Assembly: GCA_043228905.1 (NCBI GenBank) | Contig: JBHGNT010000001.1 | Span: forward strand, 9,672,001-9,736,000 | Reading direction: 5' to 3' | Origin: Azolla caroliniana | Taxonomy: Eukaryota; Polypodiophyta | Length of the DNA stretch: 64,000 bases | Shown here: positions 22,739-33,966 of the stretch, piece by piece | Numbering within the stretch: position 1 is the first letter of the stretch | How the letters are laid out: the number at the start of each line of letters is the position of its first letter | Notes under the pieces: model-generated | Seen by the model: only the letters and a program-made list of their open reading frames with translations | Database searches by the model: none | What the model was told of the DNA's origin: nothing | Position numbers and translations under genes: made by a program

Positions 22739-24908
22739 ATGGATGAACATCTTGGAGGAATGTTCAAGTTAACCGGCTCCAACTATTCAGTTTGGAAGTC
22801 GAAGATGAGGGATATGTTGGTGTGTAGAGACCTCTGCCTACTAGTGCAGTTCGGAGATGGTAAGCTAGACAAAATCGATGCATTAACCTGGGAGGTTATG
22901 CATATGAAGAAGACATCTTACATCAGATGTTTTATAGACATGAGTCTATATAACAATTTTAATGAAGAGACAAAAGTAGATCGGTGGCATGTTCAAGAGT
23001 AAAACGTTGTTAACAAAGTCTTAGTAGTCTGGAAGATCGTGAGACTGAGGTACCAGGATGGCTCAAGCATGGTAGAGCACTTGAATGCCTCCCAAGCACA
23101 GATAAACCAAACCACCTCTCTAGAAGTACCTCTTGCCGATGAGGTATTAGCATTGTTGTTGTTGGGATCCCTTCCAGATAGTCAAGAGATGCTCGTTGTC
23201 ACATTGGGCAATGTCGAACCGAAAGGGAAGCATCTATCCCTAGAGAAGGTGAAGTCGAGCTTATTAAATGAGGAAGCCCACCAGAAGGACACAGAGTTCG
23301 TTACTAACCCGAAGGCCTTAGTCATAGAAGGTGACACGAACACAGGAAGAGGCTGGTAGAGAAGTCCCTAGAATCGAGAGAAATCTAGGACAAGATTGAA
23401 GTCAAGGGGGAGGCTCACGTTGTCGTGGAAATCCCCATGTGCGCGATGGTTTAAGCGGGACCACAAGGGTCTTGGACTTGGGAGTAAAAGGGGAAATGGA
23501 AGCTCAACCTTTACAGCCTCCGAGTTGAAAAGGATAGGAACAATGGTCCAAGGATTAACACGATAAAGAACTAACCGAGATGAGGTTCATCAAACAAATT
23601 CCATTACGGTCACAAAAGCCAAAATACGATTACAATCGCGGCCATTTAGGCCGGACTCAAGCACAACTAGAAGAAAACCTAATCGGATAGGAAGAATAAG
23701 AAGAAGTAAACCTCCCTAGTCAAGAAGAAGAAGTAAACCTAATCGGAAAGGAAAATGATAGAGAAGGGGAACCTAAAACCAAAACCCTAACAGGAAATGG
23801 GATAAGATGAAGAAGAACTAAAACCCTAATGGTCTACCCCGAAACAACAAAATGGCAACCCCCTCAATGATGCCTCCTCACCCCTTTTATAGTGGAAAAG
23901 GGTGAGCTTATTGCAAAAGGAGAGGCCAAATATTCCACTCATTTCAAAGAGGGATATTTGCCTTGATTTTAGGAGGAGATATTGATGCGGCCTTAACTCC
24001 CTCTCTCATTCTCACACACACACCACCATGTCCTCTACTTATTACACCCTTACTTCTATGCAATCTCTTTTCTTACGTGTGCATGTGCACCTAAGTGTAC
24101 ATCACATTCATAATTTACGAACTTTGTGGTGTACTTTTAGCACCTTACATTTTACCTTATACATTTGTTTTCCTTATTCTCATTTACAATTACTAAGTGC
24201 ATGTGCAATGTTGCACATCCCCATTTTATTCGTCCCACTCAGTTTTCTCACCATAGCCGAAAATCCTCACGACAACGTGCTTCTATTGTGGGAAGCCGGG
24301 GCATTTCCAAAAGAAGTTATGGCACTTCCGGAAAGAAATAGGTGGAGGTGATGGTGTCGAGCCAAAGAAGAATCCGGAGTGAAAGGGCATCACAACAATC
24401 GCGACAAGTGAGGAGGAGTCGTTGCTTATCAGTGAGCAAAACATGTTGGACCTTGTCGGCGATGAATCAACATGGATGGTCGATTCCAATGTATCGTTTC
24501 ACTTGGACCCCTAACCAAGAATGTTTCTCATCATACACAACCGGTGATCATGGATATGTAAAGATGGGAAATGAAGGAGCATGTTGAATTATAGGAATCA
24601 GAGATGTTTGTTTACTTACGTCAACCAGATGTAGGATGTTCTTAAGAGATGTACGCCACATTTTGGAAGTCAAATTAAATCTAATATCAATCAATCGGCT
24701 AGACGATAAAGGCTACAACGATAACTTCCAAAACGGCACGTTGAAGTTCTACAAGGGAAACCTGATTGTGGTCCATGCTGAGAAGACAAACACACTATAT
24801 TTGATGCATGCTCGGCTATGCTAGGACAAAGTCAACGTGGCAGCAAACACAACCGGTGGGCTGTGGCACAAGAGGCTATGCCAAATGAGTGAGAAGGGGA
24901 TGTAGAGA
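22739..24908 (+). pseudogene. Copia C1 gag, protease and start of integrase
   Basis: Gag starts at 22,739 (MDEHLGGMFKLTGSNYSVWK), a copia UBN2-type Gag, with a stop at 23,000-23,002, and continues at 23,039-23,359. A zinc-knuckle segment CFYCGKPGHFQKK resumes after the G solo LTR at about 24,277. Protease follows near 24,480 with WMVDSNVSFH, where DSG has become DSN. Integrase begins with LWHKRLCQMSEKGM near 24,860-24,900, followed by TAG, where Gln is usual. It is non-functional. Confidence 0.8.
23421..24274 (-). mobile_element. Solo LTR of family G (G1) inside copia C1 gag
   Basis: 854 bp, beginning TGTCGTGG and ending CTCACGACA, flanked by a perfect 4-bp duplication ACGT (23,417-23,420 and 24,275-24,278). 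On the minus strand it has a TATA box (CTATAAAAGG, about 23,890) and ends with the same CCAAGACCC..GTGGTCCC block as the LTRs of G2 and G3. Deleting it and one ACGT restores the Gag zinc-knuckle frame of C1. Confidence 0.85.
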
Positions 24909-24916
24909 CTTGTTAG

Positions 24917-25334
24917 TATCATGAACACATGACCATTATGGCATCACCCGGACCTTGTAATCCATGATTGAAAACCTTAACCATTAAGATAGCTTATTGT
25001 CACATGAGAGGATAAAAGCTACTTTTTGTATTACATTGATTATTGTAAAAACTCTGGATCATTCCAGAATGTTCTAGAATGTCCTAGAACATTATAGGTC
25101 TAGAACATTATAGAAATCTCTAAGCTATTCTATAGGAACCTATAAATAGGGGCATACATGTATTCCCAAATCAATTCGAATCAACACTAGTCTTTAGCTC
25201 TCATTACATATCTTGTATCCATTCTCTTTCTTTTCCTATCTTAATACACTCATTCTTCTCTTAGCATTTCGTTCCTTTCTTCTCGTGTTCTCTTATATCC
25301 TTCTTCCATCACTCTATCTTTTATTCTTGGTTCT
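24917..25334 (+). mobile_element. Solo gypsy LTR S1 (element A family), split by element D
   Basis: About 418 bp aligning with the element A LTR: the same CCTTGTAAT..CCTTAACCATTAAGATA start region, a four-unit heat-shock element at 25,062-25,079, and a TATA box (CTATAAATAG, about 25,138). It stops at GGTTCT (25,334); its last bases, GACA, are at 44,058-44,061 after element D. Both flanks are C1 integrase, so it is a solo LTR. The left edge is drifted (TATCATGA for TGTCATGA), and its target duplication is not clear. Confidence 0.75.
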
Positions 25335-25680
25335 TGTTACCCGTAAGAATATACGGGGAGGCATAAGGGTATGTGTAATGATGTGGTTGATGTGTATGTG
25401 TAATGTAAATGAGTGTGTGAGGATGAGTATGTGTATGGACACATGCACAATTATGTGCATGTGTACAAGAATGTGTAATGGTCTTATTTGTAATGGTCAT
25501 GTAACCGTTACATTAGATGTATTATATAAACCCCCTATGGGGTATGTAATGAAATATACATTTTCCCCCTCTCATTTTGTGTCACTTTCAATTTTTCATT
25601 CTCTTTGGCTCTCTCACTATCGTAACCCCCTTGGGAGAGGGGTGAAGCCATTCTAGGTTTCACCCCCCACCCCAACAACA
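25335..25680 (+). repeat. 5' LTR of element D
   Basis: 346 bp, TGTTACCCGTAAGAAT...CCCCAACAACA, with a TATA-like ATTATATAAAC near 25,525. It matches 43,703-44,052 at nearly every base. Confidence 0.85.
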
Positions 25681-26072
25681 CTTTTGGCACACTTGAATGG
25701 ACGACTCCCTTCAGAGGAAGTCTATCCCTCACTCTTCCCTCTCCATTATCAATCTCTCTCTTGCCCCCCCTCTCTGTGTGTTCGTCTTTGAGTGTGATTT
25801 GTGCATGAACTCTCTGTGGAAGAGCCAACCTCTGATAGAGATCTCCACAATAGTCTAACTCTATCTCTCTTTCTCTCTGTCTATCTCTGTCTCTATGTCT
25901 CTCCCTACGAACAAACAGAACTCGTCGAGCTCTGGCTATGGCGAGCTGCAGCAACAACAACAACAATGGATGACGACGAAGAAGCAAGCATGTTCTCACG
26001 GAAGAAGCCCAACCTCCCCACCACAACCATCACCTGTCCTCATCCACCTGTACTACTCTGAGTCCTGGCTGA

Positions 26073-26458
26073 GGAGATCTTCACGATGTTGGTGCGGGCT
26101 ATGGCCACATTGAAGGCGTTCTCTGCCAAACTTGTGGCCTAAGAGATCGAGAGAACCAGCTCCTTCTCTACGATCGCTGTGATCGTGGTCACCACTCTTT
26201 CTGCCTTCATCCCATTCTCTTTCATGTTCCTTCTGTTTCTTGGCCGTTGCCCCTCTACAGTGATGGGGGTCAAAGCAACTTAAAAGGCAGAAAAGAGAAG
26301 ATCTATTACCAATATGCAACTTTGCCACAAGAAAGTACAACCTTCTCAACAGCTTTTACATTATTGGTCAAGGGATTCAACAAACATTCAGCACAAAAGC
26401 AAATGGATGACGATTCTTGCATTCTCATTCCTCAGCTTCTATTATGTTCATACATATA
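26073..26458 (+). pseudogene. Captured PHD-finger fragment (ATXR5/6-like) inside element D
   Basis: The frame from about 26,073 encodes a PHD finger of the type found in plant ATXR5/ATXR6 histone H3K27 monomethyltransferases: CQTCGLRDRENQLLL, then CDRGHHSFCLHPIL, then VPSVSW. The family pattern is LLLCDKCDKGFHLFCLRPIL..VPKGSWFCPSC. The third Cys is Tyr here and the final Cys pair is lost, so zinc binding is probably abolished. The frame runs on without a stop to the point where copia C2 is inserted at 26,459. No SET domain is visible. A PHD from another chromatin protein cannot be excluded. Confidence 0.62.
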
Positions 26459-26861
26459 TGTTGAGAGACAAGCTCAACATCGGCCGGATCGGTTGAAGAA
26501 GCCGAGGACCGGATTGGTTGGTACCGATCGGTTAGGCCGAGTGCGTAAACCGGGAGGCCGTTAGGAAAGATATTCCGTGAGGAATATATTTGGGAGTTAG
26601 TGTAGGAGCTCTTAAAGAGCATTGAAGTACGGTCAGTACTTCAGTCAGTCCTTCGAGGACTTGTATAAAAGTGTTCATTGAACACACATTTGTATATAGA
26701 GTAGTGAATCGAGTTTTTGTTGAATATAGTTCTTGTGTTTTCTCTCTCTCACTCTCTCTGTCTCTCCCGCGTATACTGCGTAAGCTCAAGCTCTCCATTA
26801 AACCTGAGTGTTCTTCCTTCTGTTCCGTCTTCATACTTGCTTCCGCACGCTACTTTCTACA
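26459..26861 (+). repeat. 5' LTR of copia C2
   Basis: 403 bp with TATA box TTGTATAAAAG near 26,661, followed at once by the initiator-Met primer site. Confidence 0.92.
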
Positions 26862-26933
26862 TGGTATCAGAGCGTGAGGGTTGAGAACCTCTCTGCAGCC
26901 GACACAGCTTGACGAAGAAGAACGAGAAGAACG

Positions 26934-28340
26934 ATGGATAGAGGCATGGCGAGCTCGCTTCCAACAGAGAAGCTCGACAGAACCAACTACGCGTCTTGGT
27001 CTTACAAGATGCACCAGTACCTACTCGAGCACGGCTACTGGAGTTATGTCGAAGGAGCTAATGATGCGGCACCCAAATCGACACACAGAGACTTCCTGTC
27101 GTGGGAGCAATCGGCGAGCAGGGTATTATACTGCTTCGCGTCGTGTGTGGGCGAACAACTATTGAGCTATGTTCGGGATGCAAAGACGCCGAAGGGTGCG
27201 TGGGAAAATCTGAAGAAGATTTTCGCCACGAGCACCACAGCCAGGAAGCTTCAGCTCCGACAGGAGTTGAGCAACCTACGACTACGCGACTTGTCGGTGG
27301 CGGACTATACCTCGAAGATCAAGGATATTTGCGACTCCCTCGCCTCCATAGAGGTGAACATCGAGGAGAGCGAGATGGTCCAGATCTTTCTCAGAGGTTT
27401 GGCGTCGAAGTTCGGAGCGTTCCGAACGGTTGTGTGTACCCGGGAGAATACGCCGTCCTTTTTTGACTTACAGTCAATGCTCCTGGTAGAGGAGAACCAC
27501 GCAGGTGCGTCTACAAGCACGCACACCGACAGCAGAATGTTGTACATGGAGGGAGATAGGCCTTGTGGACGTGGAGGACGAGGCAAGTCGGCGCGCAATG
27601 GAGGTGGCCGACGAGATCAAGGAAGAAGGCACCGAAGTGATGCCGACGGCAACTCCGGACCCTCTGGAAACAGGGGGAGTCGAAGCGATGAGAACCGGCA
27701 AGGAAAGGCCATCGCGGAGTGCTGGTACTGTGGCAAGAAAGGCCACAGGGAAAGTGAGTGCTGGAAGAAGCGCGCCAATTCGGAGAGAACTGGTTCCGGA
27801 AACGGCTCCAGCCATACCGACAAGGGAAATCGGCAGCGATCACACTACGCCGAAGACTACGGGAGAGCCGAAGAAGGGACTGCCTTCGTGATGAGACACG
27901 AAGCAAACTCAATGAAACAGACCACCCCGAGATCGGACGAGGTGTGGTACGTAGACTCCGGCGCGTCAAACCACATGACGAGCCATAAGGAGTGGTTCTC
28001 ATACCTCGAAAAACCGATACAACCTGGAGTAGTCGCAACTGGAGACGACACTCCGCATCCAATCACGAATGTCGGAGAAGTTCCCCTTAGCCATGTTGGG
28101 CAGAAAGGGAAACTCATGAACGTGTTGCACGTTCCGACAATCACGAAGAACTTGATCTCGATCGGACAGATCGTCGACCAAGGGATGGAGGTCCGGTTTA
28201 CACACCTCGGGTGCTTCATTGAGGAAGAAGGCCGTGTGATTGCGCAAGGGCGCAGAGACGGGAGGATGTTCATCCTCGACTCCACTGACGGCGGCACCGC
28301 AATGTTTGCAAAAGGGACAAAAAGCCGAGTCGGACATTGA
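26934..28340 (+). pseudogene. Copia C2 Gag-protease region
   Basis: An open frame of 468 codons from ATG 26,934 (MDRGMASSLPTEKLDRTNYA). It has a UBN2-type copia Gag, zinc knuckle CWYCGKKGHRESEC near residue 260 (CX2CX4HX4C intact), and aspartic protease WYVDSGASNHMTSH near residue 340 with the catalytic DSG kept. A frameshift at the AAAGGGACAAAAAG run around 28,315 separates it from integrase, which continues downstream in another frame. Compared with C3, the protease is the better preserved here. Confidence 0.88.
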
Positions 28341-29925
28341 CTTGTGGCACAAGCGGATAGGCCACGTCAACCAGTAGCGGCTTCAAAATCTGCAATCGAA
28401 ACAGGTAATGTTCGGATTGCCCAAATTTAGTGGCCGAAAGGCACAAATTTGTGAAGCCTGCCAGCTCGGGAAGCAACACCGACTTCCTTTCCCAAACGAG
28501 CGAAACCGGAGCCGGAACAAGCTCGACCTTATACACTCTGATGTATGGGGGCCGGCACAAAATGTTAGTCTTGGCGGGAGCCAATATCTCGTCTCCTTCA
28601 TCGACGACCACACGCAGCACACGTGAATCTACCTCATTGAGAGGAAGACCGAAGTCTTCGACTGTTTCCGGGACCTCAAAGGGTTCGTGGAAACGGAAAC
28701 GGGACAAAAGATCAAGTGTCTGCGGTCAGATGGCGGGAAAGAGTACTTTTCCGGTCAATTCAACGGTTACCTACAACAAATGGGAATTCACCGCGAATTC
28801 AGTTGTAGATACACGCCGGAGCAGAACGGCGTGGCCGAAAGGAAGAATCGGTCAGTTGTGGAAGCGGCACGGGCAATGCTGGAGGAGAAGAGCTTGCCCA
28901 AGTTCTACTAGGCCGAGGCGGTAAGGACCGCGGTATACATCCAAAACCGGATCGGAGACAAAGTGTCGGCGCACGAGCTATATTTCGGAACGAAGCCGAA
29001 TTTGCAACACTTGAGGGTGTTCGGTAGCATTGCGTATGTGCATATACCGAAGGAGAAAAGGAGGAAGCTGGACGCAAAGGCCGAGAAATGCATCTTGGTC
29101 AGTTACTCAGACGAGCAGAAGGGTTATAAGTGCTATAACCCTCGCACCAAACAAGCGCGTGTCAGTCGCGACGTTGTGTTTGACGAGTCCGCGTCCTGGT
29201 ACCAGCCCCCGACTCCAATCCAAGCTCTGACGATGAGGTCAGCGAGGCCGAGATGCCTCCAGATGAGCCCGAAATCGAGACCCGCGAAGAGAGTCCGATT
29301 TCACTCCGGTTAAGTGGACCGATTGGACGACTGAGTCGGTACGACCAGTCCGATGAAGAGCCAGCGAGTAGTGGAGACTCGGCCGTGCATTCCCCGCGCA
29401 GGAAGCCGAGGAGACGGCTTATGCGCAAAGAGAAAGGGAAGAAGAAGGTGTCGGATTCCGGCACGGATAAGAACGAGTCAGACCGACGCGAGTCCGACTC
29501 CGAGGGAACCGGTGACGGGTCTTTAAAGGTGAAGACCGCGTCGACCGAGAAGGCCTCGACATCGGCTAATGTGAGATTACGCCGATCTACCCGCCAGAAG
29601 AATCCTGTTTTGCGGTTCGGATACAACGAGTACATGGCGCATCATTATGCGTACATGACCCGTGTAGCGGAAGTGCATGAGCCAGAGAGCTACGCAGAAG
29701 CGGCTAAAGACGCGAATTGGCGTGCCGTGATGGAGGAAGAGATGCACACATTGGCAGAGAACGAGACCTGGGACGTGGTTGACGCTCCAAAAGGGGTAAA
29801 ACCGATCGGGTGTAGGTGGGTGTACAAGTTCAAGTACAACACCGATGGCTCCGTTAACCGGTCGGAGTGATCAGTTAGTTCATGGCCCGACCTACCGAGG
29901 AGCACCTTCAATGTGCGCAACGTGT
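28341..29925 (+). pseudogene. Copia C2 integrase and start of RT (broken)
   Basis: Integrase HHCC region (CEACQLGKQHRLPF) and core motifs (LIHSDVWGP, SDGGKEYFSG, TPEQNGVAERKN) are recognisable, with stops where C3 has Trp: TGA near 28,624 and TAG near 28,908, plus TAG near 28,376. After FGYNEYMAHHYAYM and the opening of RT (GCRWVYKFKYNTDGSVNR), the sequence jumps at about 29,868 to the segment matching C3 at about 40,815, so the RT core with YVDD is deleted. It is then cut by G2 at 29,926. Confidence 0.85.
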
Positions 29926-30454
29926 TGTCGCATTGTTACGCGCGTGCGTGGAGAAAGGCGGGACCACGGACGCGAACGTATATATATATATATATATATA
30001 TATAGAAGAAGAATACATTCCCGGCTTCGAGCCGGACCAAGATAGCTTACAACAGTCGTCTGCTGTCAAGTCGCCGTCGGGGAGCTCTCAGGCTCGTCGC
30101 ACCGAGCGGGGTCTTGCACAAGAGATGAGCTGCAGCAAACCCTAAGCGAACACGAAGGAGAAGAAGAAGAAGAAGCTAACTCTAAACCTAACGGTATACC
30201 CTCTAATGCAAAATGGGCAACCCCTTCACAAAGGGTGTTCCCTTCCTTTTATAGAACAAGGAAAGGGATGCGTTACAATGTGGGACAAATCCCGCCTTAC
30301 ATGGGATCGTTTGCCCCGACTTGACTACTCTTCGGCGCCATAAAGGCGCCCTCGATATTCACACTAAATGTACATGGGTGCATACATACGCTGCACCCCA
30401 CCGATGTAGCCAATGTTTCCCGATTTCCATCTCTGGCCGAAATTCTTCACGACA
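29926..30454 (-). repeat. 3' LTR of G2 (internally deleted)
   Basis: Begins TGTCGCATTG and ends TTCACGACA in plus-strand reading. A (TA)n run at about 29,980-30,003 replaces a shorter one in the partner. Compared with 33,967-34,732, it lacks the stretch matching about 34,009-34,256, with ACGCGAAC short homology at the join. Confidence 0.85.
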
Positions 30455-30839
30455 CCCGCCCCCACCTAACCGCACATCCACCGGTATGTGCCAAGTCCGG
30501 TTGAAGGGTGAGAGATTTCGGCCGGTGAGAAACCGATCTTCCGTGATCCGCATCCCGGCTCGCTGCCGGTTTGACCCGTTGGCTTCGAGTCTTCCTTCGC
30601 GCTCGCCTCCCCGTAGGCTCGTTCGACCCGTCGACGGGTCCTTTGCCGCGATCTCCGTAGTACGCGTACTTCCGCTGGCCCTTGTTCGGCCGTATGAACG
30701 CCCCGCTCTCGTCGTATGCCCGATGTCCTCCGCTTGAGGCATGCCCGTAGTAGCCCGCTTGGCCTCTGTTGATCATTCGCGTCGTCATGATTGTCGTCCC
30801 ATGTCGTTTCGTGTTGCCCTCGTCCTCTCGCCACCACCT

Positions 30840-32850
30840 TCCTTCTCCATGGTCTTACATCGCCGAGTCGGCTCGAATCGCCATGGTCTCCGGAACGGTG
30901 TCAAGGATCCCTTTCTAGCCTTCTCCGTGCTACCTCCGAACTGCGCAACCTATTTCCGCGCTCGCCTTTCCGCTCCGGCACCTCCGTGTGCCACATACCC
31001 TCGTCCGTTGTTTGGCACTACCTGTGTTGCACTCCTCGTCGGCCCCTCTTCCGACCAGATCGTGCTTCGCCGCTCACTCGCATACCGGCGTCCTTTGCGT
31101 CCGAGGAACACCCCGTAGTAGCCCGCATGGCCCTTCCCGTCTTCGTGTTGCCGCGATAGGTCCTAAGTCTTCCGCTTGTCGTCGTCCCCTCGCCCCCACC
31201 AGTGTGTCATCCCGGCTTGCCGTGTCAGTCTTCGCTACTTCGACGGAGCTACCGAGATCTACGAAGCGAGTGTGGAGGATCCTCCTCCGGCCTCTCTTGC
31301 CATTCCCTGACTCCGACCCTGTGCAGTCCACTAGGCACTTGTCACCTTGTTCCCGGCACCTCCCTTGTGCCATCTTCCGCTTCCTTCGTTCGGCCCCACC
31401 CGCGCCGAACATCGTCCCGTAGTCACGCTTCGATCCGGCCCACGATGGCCACTTGCGAGACTCATGTTTTGTCCCAGGTGTGCCTTTCTGGCTCGACACA
31501 CCTCCCCGTGTTTTGCCGTTACCGGCTCCTTACGAAACCTCGTGTCGTCGGGTCATGTTCCCTGTTGCCACCGTCCTTCTCCCTCGGTCTTACGTTGCCA
31601 CGTTGGCCGAACAACCGGAGTCTCCGGATTGGTGTGAGGGTCCCATAGGACCGGACTCCGTTTCTATGCTTGCCGAAATTCGGGTGTCTTTGTTTGAGTC
31701 CTTCCCGGACTCTCCTCGTGTCTTCCGCGTAGTCCGGTCCCGTTTCCCGCCGCCACCTTCCTTCTCCCTCAGTCTTACGTTGCCTCGTTGGCCGAACAGC
31801 CGGAGTCTCCGGTTAAGTGTGGGGATCCCGTAGGACCAGACTTCCTTATGCCCATTGCCTTCGTCACCTCGCCGGCACCATCAGTATCTTGGTCTTACGT
31901 CGACTGTGTTGCCAACTGCCGAAGTCTCTAGAACCGGTGTGAAGGATCCTCCGTAGACCGCCCGTCCGTAGCCCCTTTTGTCTTCGTCACCTCGCCGCCA
32001 CCGTCAGTATCTTGGTCTTACGTCGACCGCGTTGCCAACTGCCGAAGTCTCTAGAACCGGTGTGAAGGATCCTCCGTAGACCGCCCATTCGTCTTCCCGA
32101 CCCTGTCCCGGGTCGTCCCTTTCCACATGCCGAGAGGGCGGTTTACTCCGCACCCTCTCCCGTGGTATCGACGTACCGTGTCCTTGGCCTCTTCGTAGGC
32201 CAGCTCTCTTCCTCCCTCCCGGAATGGTCATCCGGGAGTCCGCTCTGCCCGGTTCTGGCTCGGGTCCGTTCGTCCTTCCTTCGGATTGCCGAGTCCCGTT
32301 CGTTCACCTGTCGCCATCAACTCTCTTGTTGGACTCACGCTGGCACTCGGGCCTGCAGCCGGATCGGTGTAAGGAATCCCATAGGACTAGCTTTCATTCT
32401 CTTTCCAACTCTCGACCTTCGCCCGGTCGGTCTTTCTCCCCATGTAAAAGAGGGCGGCTCGTCCCGCACCCCCTTCCGTATCGGCACTTTCACGCCGAAT
32501 CCGACCCCGATCGAACGATCCACGACCGGATCACGCTCCACCCATATCGAAATGCGGATCCCCTCGTGCCGCGTCCGTCCTCGGCTTCCTCGCAGGCCGT
32601 TTCCCATCCGACTTCGTTGGCATCGTGCCAGGACTCCTCGGTACCGCTATCCATCTCCTCGGTCTTACATGGGCATACAGGCCCGAATGCCGAGTTCTCC
32701 GGAATCGGGTCCGTGGGCTTTCGTCCATTCCTTCCCCGTATCGTCTCGCCGATGATTCTCGGCCTTTTGCCGCCGCCTTCCTCCGCTTGGGACTCATGTG
32801 GGCACTCGGGCCTGACTGCCATCGTCCCAGGAGCAAGTGTGGGAAGACAC
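30840..32850 (-). repeat. Degenerate ~125-bp repeats in G2
   Basis: Units marked by GGTCTTACGT..GCCGAAGTCTC..GTGTGAAGGATCC recur at about 30,850, 31,580, 31,768, 31,890, 32,013, 32,320, 32,660 and 32,790. The 31,860-32,090 pair is nearly perfect with period 123 bp. On the minus strand they encode variants of an ETS..G..SR.E.EEM unit also seen in G3. Confidence 0.7.
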
Positions 32851-33188
32851 AAAGAATCGCCCGTCCGTTTTACGCCCTTGTCCGTAGCCACCGACTCTTC
32901 GTGGTCGGCGGTCGTCTTCTTACCGATCGCGCAAGCCCCGTCTGGGCTTGCTTCTCCCATGACCGGGATCTCGGGCTGACACGCCCGAAACCGCTGGTCC
33001 CAACGTTCCGATTCCGCGATCTGTATCTCGGCCTCGTCCTTGGCCGTTCTATCTCCGCAAGTCGAGAGGGCGTTTCGTTCCGCACCCTCTCCCGTGGTAC
33101 CGTCGTACCGATCTACCGCCGTCGCGTGGGGCAAGTACGTCTTCTCAGTCTCAGCTTGCGGCCTCCGTCTTTCCTCTTCCTCGAGCAT
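32490..33188 (-). CDS. G2 second ORF, function unknown
   Basis: A 232-codon minus-strand frame downstream of the gag-like ORF. Segments such as YDGTTGEGAERNALSTCGD align with YDSTTREGVEQATLSTCGE of G3 (49,630-49,690), so a protein-level relationship is visible between two copies. It is rich in charged residues and has no recognised catalytic motif. It leads into the degenerate repeat region. It could be the C-terminal part of a longer Gag polyprotein separated by a frameshift. Confidence 0.5.
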   Translation of the reverse strand: MLEEEERRRPQAETEKTYLPHATAVDRYDGTTGEGAERNALSTCGDRTAKDEAEIQIAESERWDQRFRACQPEIPVMGEASPDGACAIGKKTTADHEESVATDKGVKRTGDSLCLPTLAPGTMAVRPECPHESQAEEGGGKRPRIIGETIRGRNGRKPTDPIPENSAFGPVCPCKTEEMDSGTEESWHDANEVGWETACEEAEDGRGTRGSAFRYGWSVIRSWIVRSGSDSA

Positions 33189-33251
33189 CGCCTCGAGAGC
33201 TGCATACGCCTCCGCAATCCTGGCCCCAACGCCGACCCTTGCCGACTCTCT

Positions 33252-33929
33252 CTACCGTTCAGCCTCTTCCCGCTGTGATGGCACGCCGTCGCGTACCTTC
33301 CTCTTAGCCTTCTCGGCTCGCTCGTTGTCTAGCCATTGGCACACCCTTCCGACCTTCGACCAGTCCTCCGTAAGCCCATTTGCTCCGTCATCGTCATCGA
33401 GCTCAATCCCGATGGCTTCCCGTTCCACTCGGTCGATCGACCTGACGAACAAAAGGACTTTGTCCGCCCCCACCAAACCTTGTTCCCGCTTTGGGAGCCG
33501 GGCAAGCCGTCGCTCGAACTCTCGGAACGCCTTCGTCGCGCCCTGGTGGGTCTTTGCCGATGCTACCCACTGGTCGAAGTCGTGCCATCCCCGGCTCTTC
33601 CGCCGTCCTCCGTATGCCTTTAGGAGCGCCTCTTCCAAGGCCTCCCACGAACTATGAGCCTCACAGAGCTCCTTTACTTCCGAATGCATCCGGACAGCTA
33701 CGACCCAGCAGAAGAACTCCAGCCTCAACGCCTCGTCTACGCCACGCTCCTCCATTTCCGCGTTGTAGGCTTCCAAGTAAGATGGGACTTTGTCCCTGTT
33801 GAAACGGCCGACTCTTTCGACCACTCGCTCAACCGCTTGTTGCGCTGCTTCTCGCCTCATCACCACTCGTGCCGACTCCAACACCACTTCGGCCACCATC
33901 TCTGCTAGGTCGTCGTCTTCCAACTCCAT
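33252..33929 (-). CDS. G2 gag-like protein
   Basis: A 225-codon open frame, read on the minus strand from ATG at 33,929. It begins MELEDDDLAEMVAEVVLE and contains YLEAYNAEMEERGVDEALRL, AHSSWEALEEALLKAYGG and FVRSIDRVEREAIG, the layout of a Ty3/gypsy capsid domain. There is no zinc knuckle. It lies directly after the 5' LTR and primer-site candidate, as gag should. The same protein, broken, is present in G3 (48,756 on), which argues for past coding function. It probably supplied capsid or packaging function while relying on a partner's pol. Confidence 0.75.
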   Translation of the reverse strand: MELEDDDLAEMVAEVVLESARVVMRREAAQQAVERVVERVGRFNRDKVPSYLEAYNAEMEERGVDEALRLEFFCWVVAVRMHSEVKELCEAHSSWEALEEALLKAYGGRRKSRGWHDFDQWVASAKTHQGATKAFREFERRLARLPKREQGLVGADKVLLFVRSIDRVEREAIGIELDDDDGANGLTEDWSKVGRVCQWLDNERAEKAKRKVRDGVPSQREEAER

Positions 33930-33966
33930 CCTCCCTTGCCGCCTTTCACGTCGGGTTCACCAAATA

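Larger units (their letters stand above)
22395..24916 (+). mobile_element. Copia element C1 (decayed), 5' portion
   Basis: A TATA box (TATAAATA, about 22,407) lies in an LTR that ends ATAACA at 22,722. A canonical initiator-Met primer site TGGTATCAGAGC follows at 22,726-22,737. The LTR start is uncertain and may be upstream of the coordinate given. Gag, a protease-like region and the start of integrase follow, with many stops. A solo LTR of family G interrupts gag (23,421-24,274), and a solo gypsy LTR interrupts integrase at 24,917. The element resumes at 44,062. Confidence 0.8.

Noticed and set aside
24911-24921. Target-site duplication for solo LTR S1
   Set aside because: Left flank GTTAG and right flank GCCGA differ by transitions only, but four of five bases mismatch, so I do not claim it.
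30321-33657. Many plus-strand open frames rich in Arg, Pro and Ser
   Set aside because: They lie opposite the minus-strand G2 ORFs and GC-rich repeats; they have no domain and no counterpart in G3.
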